A stretch of DNA of 64,000 bases from Mesorhizobium sp. NFR06 (lineage in GTDB: Bacteria > Pseudomonadota > Alphaproteobacteria > Rhizobiales > Rhizobiaceae): NCBI RefSeq assembly GCF_900115245.1, contig NZ_FOVT01000008.1:124001-188000 (forward strand). The letters are read 5' to 3'. The translations under genes and the position numbers were made by a program. Under the pieces are notes generated by a model. The model ran no database searches. It worked only from the letters and a program-made list of their open reading frames with translations, and was not told the DNA's origin. This document shows, in pieces, positions 44,969-52,650 of the stretch (positions are counted from its first letter, which is position 1; the number at the start of each line of letters is the position of its first letter).

Positions 44969-45149
44969 CGTCATTCCAGGGCGCAGCAGGAGCGAAGCTC
45001 CATCGCGGAGACCCTGGAATCCATGCCGTGACTTCGAAGCTCTGCAACGGCACAGAATTCTGCTCCCCTGCACCCCTCGGCGGAGGTCACGGCATGGATT
45101 CTATGGTCTGCGCGTGTCGCTTCGCTCCTTGCTCCGCCATAGAATGACG
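44969..45149. repeat. Dispersed palindromic intergenic repeat, copy D
   Basis: Begins CGTCATTCCAGGGCGCAGC and ends AGAATGACG. It contains 'TGGAATCCATGCCGTGAC' and 'GTCACGGCATGGATTC', then 'CGCTTCGCTCC'. It lies between convergent genes (mmsB side and the aminotransferase), 21 bases from the aminotransferase stop. Confidence 0.85.
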
Positions 45150-45169
45150 ACTGGCTCCGTTTCGCCTCG

Positions 45170-46549
45170 TCAGCGCTTGCGCAAATCCGCGTCCGCGAGA
45201 TCGAGCGCCTTGGCGATGCGATCGCAAGCCATGTCGATCGTCTCGCGCGTCCAGATCAGCGGCGGCGAGAGGATCATCGTGTCGCCGGTTGCCCGCAGCA
45301 TCATGCCATGCGCGATCGCGTGGTCGCGAACGACGACCGCGGCACTTCCCGACGGCAAATAGCGTTCCTTGGTCGCCTTGTCCTTGACGATCTCGATCGC
45401 ACCCATCAGGCCGATCGAACGCACCTCGCCGACCAGCCGGTGCCCTGCGATCCGCTCCTGCAGCGCCTGTGCGAAATAGGGCCCGGTGTCGTGCTTGACC
45501 CGCTCGACCAGTCCTTCCTTCTCGATGATCTCGAGGTTCTTGAGCGCCACCGCGCAGGCTACCGGATGACCGGAATAGGTATAGCCGTGGTAGAACTCGC
45601 CGCCCTTCTCGACCAGCGTCTTGGCCAAACGGTCGCCGACCAGCAGCGCCGACAGCGGCTGGTAGCCCGAGGTCAGCGCCTTGGCGGTGGTGATGGTGTC
45701 GGGCTCGATCCCGAAAGTCTGCGCCCCGAACCATTCGCCGGTGCGGCCATAGCCGGTGATGACCTCGTCGAGCATCAACAGCACATCGTATTTGCGGCAG
45801 ATGCGCTCCACTTCCGGCCAGTAGCTCATCGGCGGGATCTTCACCCCGCCGGCGCCCATCACCGGCTCGCCGATGAAGGCGGCTACCTTGTCGGCGCCGG
45901 CTTCGAGGATCGCGTCCTCGACCGCCTTCGCCGCGCGGATGCCAAAATCATGGTCGCTTTCGCCGGGCAGCGCGAGCTCATAGGCATAAGGCATCATCAC
46001 ATGGACGATATTGGGCACCGCACCGCCGAGCTGCTTGTGCATCGGCTCCATGCCGCCGAGCGACGTGCCGGCGATCGTCGAGCCGTGATAAGCCATCTTG
46101 CGCGAGATGATGCGGTTCTTCTCGGGCTTGCCCTCGAGCGCCCAATAGTGGCGCACGAGCCGTAGCGCCGTGTCGTTGGCTTCCGACCCGGACGAGCCGT
46201 AGAAAACCTGGCTGACATGCTTGGGCGCCAGTTCCGCCAGCTTCTTGGACAAGAGCACCGGCGTCGGCGTCGAGCATTTGAAGAAGGAGTTGTAGTAAGG
46301 CAGCTCCTTCATCTGCGCGTACGCCGCCTCGGCCAGTTCGTCGCGGCCATAGCCGACATTGACGCACCAAAGGCCAGCCATGCCGTCGAGGATTTCGGTG
46401 CCGTCCGCATCGTAGATGAACGGCCCTCTGGCGCGGGTGATGATGCGGGAGCCCGCTTCGCGCAGTTCCTTGTGGTCGGTGAAGGGATGAAGGTGATGCG
46501 CGGCATCGATCTGCTGAAGCTGCTTCAGCGAATAGTTCTGATAGGTCAT
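45170..46549 (-). CDS. Class III aminotransferase, SpuC-like (putrescine/omega-amino acid)
   Basis: PLP enzyme of 459 residues. 'GLWCVNVGYGRDELAEAAYA' and 'YGSSGSEANDTALRLVRHYW' are the early landmarks, 'LLMLDEVITGYGRTGEW' holds the cofactor-binding Asp, and the Schiff-base Lys lies in 'TTAKALTSGYQPLSA'. The sequence follows polyamine:pyruvate aminotransferases (SpuC) closely, for example in 'HHLHPFTDHKELREAGSRII'. It would move an amino group from putrescine or another omega-amine to pyruvate. The product could feed GabD-type dehydrogenases. Exact substrate is not decided by sequence. Confidence 0.88.
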   Translation of the reverse strand: MTYQNYSLKQLQQIDAAHHLHPFTDHKELREAGSRIITRARGPFIYDADGTEILDGMAGLWCVNVGYGRDELAEAAYAQMKELPYYNSFFKCSTPTPVLLSKKLAELAPKHVSQVFYGSSGSEANDTALRLVRHYWALEGKPEKNRIISRKMAYHGSTIAGTSLGGMEPMHKQLGGAVPNIVHVMMPYAYELALPGESDHDFGIRAAKAVEDAILEAGADKVAAFIGEPVMGAGGVKIPPMSYWPEVERICRKYDVLLMLDEVITGYGRTGEWFGAQTFGIEPDTITTAKALTSGYQPLSALLVGDRLAKTLVEKGGEFYHGYTYSGHPVACAVALKNLEIIEKEGLVERVKHDTGPYFAQALQERIAGHRLVGEVRSIGLMGAIEIVKDKATKERYLPSGSAAVVVRDHAIAHGMMLRATGDTMILSPPLIWTRETIDMACDRIAKALDLADADLRKR

Positions 46550-46755
46550 GGGTTTGATCTTTCCTCTTGAATCAATCCGGCAACGGCCGGGGTGGATTCG
46601 TCAGAGGAAGGCAGGCGGCGAATAGCCGATGCGGGCACACAGCCGCAAAAGCTCGGCGCGCAGGGTGCGCGGCGACGGCGTCACCGCGACCCCGAAGGCG
46701 CCAGATGTGCTGAAGCGGATCATGGCGGCAGCTTATGCCGCCTGAGGCCTGGAAT

Positions 46756-48831
46756 TCAAGCCGTTCCGGTCAGCGCCCGCTGCAGGAACATGTAGCGCAT
46801 CGCCGTCTGTGCCGCTTGGGGCCGGCGGTCGCCGCGCCCGCCATGGCCGCCCTCGGTCTCCTCGAAGAATATCGTCCCGCCGTGACCTGCCTCCTGCAGC
46901 CGCGCGGCCATCTTGCGCGCATGGCCGGGGTGGACGCGGTCGTCGGCGGTCGAGGTCATCAAGAGCACCGGAGGATAGGCAACATTCGCCGCGACGTGCT
47001 GGTAAGGCGAATAGGCGCTGAGCCAGGCCGCCTCCTCCGGCTTCGACGGGTCGCCATATTCGGCGATCCAGGAAGCACCGGGCGGCAATTCGGTATAGCG
47101 CAGCATGTCGAGCAGCGGCACGTCGATGATGACGGCGCCGAACAGGTCCGGCCGCTGCGTCAGCGAGACGCCGGTGAGCAGGCCGCCGTTGGAGCCGCCC
47201 TGGATACCGAGCTGCGCGGCCGTGGTGATGCCGCGCCGGACCACATCCTGCGCCACCGCGGCGAAATCGTCGAAGGCGTTCTGGCGCTTGTCCTTGAGCG
47301 CCGCCTGGTGCCAGGCCGGTCCGAACTCGCCGCCACCGCGGATGTTGGCTTGGACATAGGCGTTGCCCTTGTCCAGCCACAGCTTGCCGCGAATGCCGGC
47401 ATAGCCCGGCAGCAGCGGCACTTCGAAGCCGCCATAGCCATAGAGCAGCGCCGGCACCGGCTCCTTCTGGTCGCGGCGCCGCACCACGAAATACGGGATC
47501 ATCGTGCCGTCCCTCGATCGCGCCTCGAACTGCTCCGACACATAAGGCGAGGCATCGAAGCGAGCCGGCTGCGACTTCACCGTTTGCAGCGTCTCGCCAT
47601 TGTCGTCCGACCAGACGATCGAGCTCGGTGTCAGGAAATCGGTGAAGGAGAAGGAGACGCTCGAGCCGAAATGCTCGACATGGCTGATGCCGACATTGCC
47701 GTTCTCGGGCAGCGCCACCGGCCTCAGCGCCCAGCCATCGGCGGTGCGGTCGCAGGCGATGACCTTGCCGCGCACATTGTCCATCAGGTTGATGAACAGC
47801 CGGTCCTGCGTCCTGGCCAGACCCGCAATGGAAACGCGGTGCTCGGGTTTGAGCAGCGTCTCGATCGGTTCGAACGCACCCGTTTCGATCCAGCGGTCGA
47901 AATCGACCGAGTAGAGCCCGTCAGGCAGGCAGCGCGTGCCGTCGGGCGCCGTCCAGGGGCTGCGCACGCCGAAGATGAGCTGGCCCTTGAAAATCGCCGT
48001 GTCGGTGGCGTCGTCGGGCAAAGGAATGCGCCTGTTCTCCCCCGAAACCAGCCGCAGAAAACTGTGCGAGGTAAAGAAATCGATGGTCTTGCCGAGCAGC
48101 ACACGCCGCTTGTCGCCGTCATATTCGGCGCCGCCGCCGACCGCGAGGTCGTGCTTCTCGCCTTCGAAGATCGGCGTCGCCTCCTCCAGCTTCGTGCCGC
48201 GTCGCCAGAGCTTGATCACGCGCGGATAGCCGGACTGGGTCTTGTCTTCCTCCTCGAAAGCCGCCGAGACGATCACCGTGTCCTTGTCCAGCCAGGAGAA
48301 GCCCGACTTGGAGGCCGGCGCGCGAAACCCATCCTCGACGAAGGTTTTCGTCGCGATGTCGAATTCGCGCATCTCGTTGGCGTCGCCGCCGTCAGGCGAC
48401 ATGTAGAGCAGGCAGCGGTTGAAATCGGGATAGAGCCGGCTTGCGCCGCCGAACACCCACTTGACCCCTTCCTTCGCCGAGAGCTGATCGAAATCGATGA
48501 TCGTCTCCCAATCCGGTCTGTCGGTCTTGTAGGAAGCGACAAGCGTGCGCCGCCACAGGCCGAGCGCGTTGGTCTTGTCCTGCCAAAAATTATAGACGTA
48601 GCCGGCCAGCGCCGCCCCGACCGGAATATTGTCCTCGGCCGTCATCAGGTCGAGCGCGGTTTCGAAGGTCGCCTGATAGGAAGGATCGCCCTGCAATTCG
48701 GCGACCGTCAGCGCATTTTGGCGACGAACCCAGTCCAGCGCTTCCTTGCCGTTGCGATCCTCCAGCCAGAGGAAGGGATCTTCAGTGCTATCGGCCGAAG
48801 CCGGCTGCTTTTGTGCGCTCGATTGGGTCAT
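46756..48831 (-). CDS. Prolyl oligopeptidase-family serine peptidase (S9)
   Basis: Product of 691 residues with no signal peptide: an N-terminal seven-bladed propeller ('DPFLWLEDRNGKEALDWVRR' at its start) and a C-terminal alpha/beta hydrolase. The nucleophile Ser is in 'GIQGGSNGGLLTG', the Asp region in 'TSTADDRVHPGHA' and the His in 'EETEGGHGGRG'. It cleaves short proline-containing peptides in the cytoplasm. The start MTQSSAQK was chosen because GGAG lies five bases upstream; the frame is open 21 codons further. Confidence 0.92.
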   Translation of the reverse strand: MTQSSAQKQPASADSTEDPFLWLEDRNGKEALDWVRRQNALTVAELQGDPSYQATFETALDLMTAEDNIPVGAALAGYVYNFWQDKTNALGLWRRTLVASYKTDRPDWETIIDFDQLSAKEGVKWVFGGASRLYPDFNRCLLYMSPDGGDANEMREFDIATKTFVEDGFRAPASKSGFSWLDKDTVIVSAAFEEEDKTQSGYPRVIKLWRRGTKLEEATPIFEGEKHDLAVGGGAEYDGDKRRVLLGKTIDFFTSHSFLRLVSGENRRIPLPDDATDTAIFKGQLIFGVRSPWTAPDGTRCLPDGLYSVDFDRWIETGAFEPIETLLKPEHRVSIAGLARTQDRLFINLMDNVRGKVIACDRTADGWALRPVALPENGNVGISHVEHFGSSVSFSFTDFLTPSSIVWSDDNGETLQTVKSQPARFDASPYVSEQFEARSRDGTMIPYFVVRRRDQKEPVPALLYGYGGFEVPLLPGYAGIRGKLWLDKGNAYVQANIRGGGEFGPAWHQAALKDKRQNAFDDFAAVAQDVVRRGITTAAQLGIQGGSNGGLLTGVSLTQRPDLFGAVIIDVPLLDMLRYTELPPGASWIAEYGDPSKPEEAAWLSAYSPYQHVAANVAYPPVLLMTSTADDRVHPGHARKMAARLQEAGHGGTIFFEETEGGHGGRGDRRPQAAQTAMRYMFLQRALTGTA

Positions 48832-48946
48832 CTGGTCTCCAAAATTCGTCATGCTCGGTGCCACAAACATCGGCATGGCGCTACCGACATTCAATTCCAG
48901 ACGGTAAAAAGGACGATCCGAAATCGCCGCGGCAGGCGAGCAAGTT

Positions 48947-49519
48947 ATGCAGCGTCTCTATATCGCAACGGAGAAGTTCGATCCGTCCCACGGCACGGGA
49001 TGGCAGGAATACGTCGAGTGGTCGGGCCTGGCCCAATTGACCGAAGTCGTCACGCTCGATGGGATGCTTTGCCCGTTCGCACTCCCGGAAACCAAGGAGA
49101 GCTACTGGCCGCACATCGTCACGGAAGACAATATGCTCAACTTCTTTGTCGATTTGGATTTCCTGCTCTCGGAGTTGGCCGATACGCGCGATCTCAACAT
49201 CCTTGGCGTGATCCGAAGGCCTTCGGTCGATGTGCGCTCGCTTGCGTGGGACGGGTTTGTGTTCCTGGGCTACGATCTGATGGACAAGGATGTCGGCAAT
49301 AGCACGTTGAGCAATTGCGGCGGCTTTCCCGAAGCATTCGTGAATTCAGAGCTCTCAAGCGTCGGATTGATTCCGAATTTTGAACGTGCCATCGAAATCC
49401 AGCAGACGCTGCGCCGGACATATTATCCGCCCGAACATCACGCCGATTGCGATCTCTGGGCCATTTTCAGGCGGCAGGAAGGTTGGGCACCGGCGCCTAG
49501 ACGATCCGCCTGCGAATGA
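48947..49519 (+). CDS. Orphan protein, function unknown
   Basis: Product of 190 residues without signal peptide or membrane helix; acidic, with many aromatic residues. Landmarks are 'SHGTGWQEYVEWSGLAQLTE', 'FFVDLDFLLSELADTRDLN' and 'FVFLGYDLMDKDVGNSTLSN'. I recognise no domain with confidence. The codon choice is less GC-biased than in the flanking genes, which hints at transfer. Its end overlaps the convergent MFS gene by 23 bases. The 115 bases between it and the peptidase start hold both promoters. Confidence 0.7.
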   Translation: MQRLYIATEKFDPSHGTGWQEYVEWSGLAQLTEVVTLDGMLCPFALPETKESYWPHIVTEDNMLNFFVDLDFLLSELADTRDLNILGVIRRPSVDVRSLAWDGFVFLGYDLMDKDVGNSTLSNCGGFPEAFVNSELSSVGLIPNFERAIEIQQTLRRTYYPPEHHADCDLWAIFRRQEGWAPAPRRSACE

Positions 49520-50660
49520 CCGACGCAGCCGCCAACGCCGCGCAGATCGCACCGAGCGTGACCGGCAGGCCCGCGGCGCCGATGACATCCATCACGCCGC
49601 CGGTCAGCGGCGGCACAATGATGCCGCCGAGACCCCACATCAGCGAGAAGGCGGCATTGCCTGCGACGAGCGACGAGCCGGTGAAGCGTTCGCCGAGTTC
49701 GATGATCGACATCGTGTAGATGCCGTAGGAAACGGCGCCCCATCCAAAGACGCAGACCCAGATCAGCGGCGTCTCGATCAGCGCCGGCAACAGCACGCAA
49801 CCGAGGATCGTCACTGCCACGCAGCCAAAGCGGACCAGGCGCGCCGTCAGCTTTTCGGCGAGCAGGCCGAGCGGCACCTGCATGGCGATGTTGCCCGCGA
49901 TCATCACCGAAAGCAGCGCCGACATACGCGCTTCGGGAATGCCGTGATGCGTTCCATAGACCGGCAGCAGCGCCAGGATCGCCTGCTCGAAACCGGCGGC
50001 GACGACGACCGCCGACAGAAGCAGCCAGGCCAACGGCATGAAGCCCAGCACCGAAACCTTGTTCTCGGCCTCGTCGACCTTTGGCAGCCGGCGCACCACG
50101 ACCGCCAGGCAGGCGCCACAGAACAGGAAGGCGAAGATGCCGACAAGGAAAGGCGGCCAGCCTTCGGTGCCGACGCCGAGCAGGCAGAGCGGCCCGGCCG
50201 CGAAGCCCGCCGAAATGATGGTGGAATAGATGCCCATGACGCGACCGCGTCGCGCCGGCGGCGCGAGCGCAATTACCCAGATTTCGCTCAAGACATAAAG
50301 CGGGTTGGTCACCACGCCGATCAGGAAACGCAGCGGAAACCACAGATAGACATCTTGCGTCCAGCCGATCAGCGCCAGCACCAGTGCCGAGAGCGCGGCG
50401 CAGGTGAGCGCGGTGCGCCCTGCCCCGAACCGGCGCGCCAATTCCGGGATCAGCGGCGAGGACAGGATGAAGCCGACCGGCGTCATCGCCGCCGACAGCC
50501 CGATCATTGCCGGCGAAACGCCCTGGCGCTGCAGGATGAAGCTGAGCAGCGGATAGGAAAGCCCCTGCGCGATGGCGAACACCGACACGGTCGCGATCAC
50601 TCCGGTGATCGCGGCCCACTGCACCGTCTCGCCGCTCTCGGAACCCGCCAGAGCCATCAT
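49497..50660 (-). CDS. MFS transporter
   Basis: Major facilitator of 387 residues with twelve predicted helices. Typical features are 'GLSYPLLSFILQRQGVSPAM' in the first helix pair, 'GAGRTALTCAALSALVL', and 'PLRFLIGVVTNPLYVLSEIW' followed by 'ALAPPARRGRVMGIYST'. The layout resembles the YcaD-like/metabolite efflux group. The substrate is unknown. The start was placed at the first of two adjacent ATG codons, with GGAG five bases upstream; the long upstream frame is antisense noise. It is divergent from the mttB-like gene across 333 bases, in which I see no further gene. Confidence 0.88.
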   Translation of the reverse strand: MMALAGSESGETVQWAAITGVIATVSVFAIAQGLSYPLLSFILQRQGVSPAMIGLSAAMTPVGFILSSPLIPELARRFGAGRTALTCAALSALVLALIGWTQDVYLWFPLRFLIGVVTNPLYVLSEIWVIALAPPARRGRVMGIYSTIISAGFAAGPLCLLGVGTEGWPPFLVGIFAFLFCGACLAVVVRRLPKVDEAENKVSVLGFMPLAWLLLSAVVVAAGFEQAILALLPVYGTHHGIPEARMSALLSVMIAGNIAMQVPLGLLAEKLTARLVRFGCVAVTILGCVLLPALIETPLIWVCVFGWGAVSYGIYTMSIIELGERFTGSSLVAGNAAFSLMWGLGGIIVPPLTGGVMDVIGAAGLPVTLGAICAALAAASVIRRRIV

Positions 50661-50993
50661 TCCTGCTCCAATCGCTCGCTCCGAGGCTTTAGCCTTTACG
50701 GCCGGTTGCCATAAGGCCCACCACGGATGAAAGCGGATGTTCCAGCCAATCCTTGTCAGGAGCGCCTCGAAAACGCGCAGTGTTTCCGCTCGGGTCGCGC
50801 CCTGGCAGGCCGTCTCGTACGGACCTCTATCGGCTGCGGAAGCCGGACGGATGCCTCGCCGGCGGCAATTCGGCAGGCCAGCAGGCTCCCCTTCCGGCAT
50901 GTCGCTTCCCTCGTCCTAGTGGTCGCCGCCTCCTCACCGGCTGCATCGCCGCCGGTCCATTATGCCGCCACTTTCGCATCCTTGAGGCTTGTC

Positions 50994-52571
50994 ATGACCG
51001 CTGCCCTCCATCCCGCCGAACCGGCATTGGCAACAGATCGCGCCCGCCGTGGCGGCCGTGCCGGAAAGCGTGCCGGCGGCTCTGCTGCCTTCGAACAGCC
51101 GGCCTTCCGGCAGCTGAAGAATCCGCTGACGCCGACCAAGCTCGTGTCCGACGACGAACTGGAATCGATCCACCTCGCCTCGCTGCGCGTGCTGAGGGAG
51201 ATCGGCGTCGACGTTCTGCACGACGAAGCCCGCCGCATCATGAAGGCGCATGGCGCGGACGTGCGCGAAGGCAGCGAGCGCGTGCGCTTCGACAGCGACA
51301 TGATCCTCGAGCTTGTCTCGCACTGCCCGTCGGAATTCACGCTGCATGCCCGCAACCCGGCGCACAATCTGCGTTTTGGCGGCAACAACGTCATCCTGTC
51401 GATGATGGCCTCGGCGCCGAACTGCTCCGACCTCGACCGCGGCCGCCGGCCCGGCAACCAGGTCGACTACCGCAACTTCCTGCGCCTGGCGCAAATGCAC
51501 AACATCCTGAACTGCACCGGCGGCTATCCCGTGGAGCCGATCGACATCCATCCCTCGGTCCGGCACCTGGAATGCATCCGCGACCTTGCCACGCTGACCG
51601 ACAAGATCTTCCACATCTACTCGCTCGGCAAGGAGCGCAACGTCGACGGTATCGAGATCACCCGCATCGCGCGCGGCATCACCCGTGAACAGCTGATGCA
51701 GGAACCGTCGGTCTTCACCATCATCAATACCAATTCGCCGCTCAAGCTCGACGTGCCGATGATGGAAGGCATCATCCAGATGTCGAGCATGGGCCAGGTC
51801 GTCATCGTCACGCCGTTCACGCTCTCCGGCGCCATGGCGCCCGTCACCGTCGCCGGCGCGCTGGTGCAGCAGAACGCCGAGGCGCTTTCCGGCATCGCCT
51901 TCGCGCAGATGGTGAGGAAGGGCGCGCCGGTCGGCTATGGCGGTTTCACCTCCAATGTCGACATGAAGTCCGGCGCGCCGGCCTTCGGTACGCCCGAATA
52001 TATGAAGGCGCAGCTCGTCGGCGGTCAGCTCGCGCGCCGCTACAACATCCCCTACCGCACCTCCAACACCTGCGCCGCCAACACGGTCGACGCCCAGGCG
52101 GCCTATGAAAGCGTGTTTTCGCTATGGGGAGCCATCCAGGGCGGCGGCAATCTGATGATGCACGGCGCCGGCTGGCTGGAAGGCGGCCTGCGCTGCTCCT
52201 ACGAGAAGACCATCCTCGACATCGACCTTTTGCAGATGGTGGCCGAGTTCCTCACCCCGCTCGATCTCTCCGAGGACGCGCTGGGCTTCGACGCCATCCA
52301 ATCGGTTGGTCCGGGCGGCCATTTCTTCGGCACCCCGCACACGCAAGCGCGCTACAAGACCGCCTTCTACTCGCCGATCGTCTCCGACTGGCGCAATTTC
52401 GAGACCTGGGCCGAGGCGGGCTCGCCGACGGCGCTCGAGCGCACCAACAAGGTCTGGAAGGAGCGCCTTGCTTCCTACGAGGAGCCGTACATGGATCCGG
52501 CCATCCGCGAGGAACTCAACGACTTCGTCGACAAGCGTCGCGCCGAAGGCGGCGCGCCGACCGACTTCTGA
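50994..52571 (+). CDS. MttB-superfamily methyltransferase (non-pyrrolysine type)
   Basis: Product of 525 residues of the trimethylamine methyltransferase family. Conserved stretches include 'LASLRVLREIGVDVLHDEAR', 'MMASAPNCSDLDRGRRPGNQ', 'TSNTCAANTVDAQAAYESVF' and 'FTPHTQARYKTAFYSP'-like sequence near the end. The frame has no in-frame amber codon, so it belongs to the pyrrolysine-free group that includes glycine betaine methyltransferases (MtgB). It probably demethylates a quaternary amine or related sulfonium compound in the cytoplasm. The dimethylglycine-dehydrogenase-like gene follows by 79 bases. The start has GAGG six bases upstream; 89 extra codons upstream are open but unlikely. Confidence 0.85.
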   Translation: MTAALHPAEPALATDRARRGGRAGKRAGGSAAFEQPAFRQLKNPLTPTKLVSDDELESIHLASLRVLREIGVDVLHDEARRIMKAHGADVREGSERVRFDSDMILELVSHCPSEFTLHARNPAHNLRFGGNNVILSMMASAPNCSDLDRGRRPGNQVDYRNFLRLAQMHNILNCTGGYPVEPIDIHPSVRHLECIRDLATLTDKIFHIYSLGKERNVDGIEITRIARGITREQLMQEPSVFTIINTNSPLKLDVPMMEGIIQMSSMGQVVIVTPFTLSGAMAPVTVAGALVQQNAEALSGIAFAQMVRKGAPVGYGGFTSNVDMKSGAPAFGTPEYMKAQLVGGQLARRYNIPYRTSNTCAANTVDAQAAYESVFSLWGAIQGGGNLMMHGAGWLEGGLRCSYEKTILDIDLLQMVAEFLTPLDLSEDALGFDAIQSVGPGGHFFGTPHTQARYKTAFYSPIVSDWRNFETWAEAGSPTALERTNKVWKERLASYEEPYMDPAIREELNDFVDKRRAEGGAPTDF

Positions 52572-52650
52572 TCTGCAAATGGCCAGGCTGGATGCCGGAC
52601 CAATTGTCCTTCATTTCTGATTCCACATTGTACAAGACGGACCTATCTTC

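Noticed and set aside
46601..46723. 40-codon minus-strand frame between the aminotransferase and the prolyl oligopeptidase
   Set aside because: A possible small protein beginning MIRFSTSGAFG, but there is no strong ribosome site and no recognised similarity, so it is not supported as a gene.
46735..49302. 855-codon open frame opposite the prolyl oligopeptidase
   Set aside because: Antisense shadow of a well-supported S9 peptidase, with no domain similarity and the low-complexity composition typical of GC-rich antisense frames.
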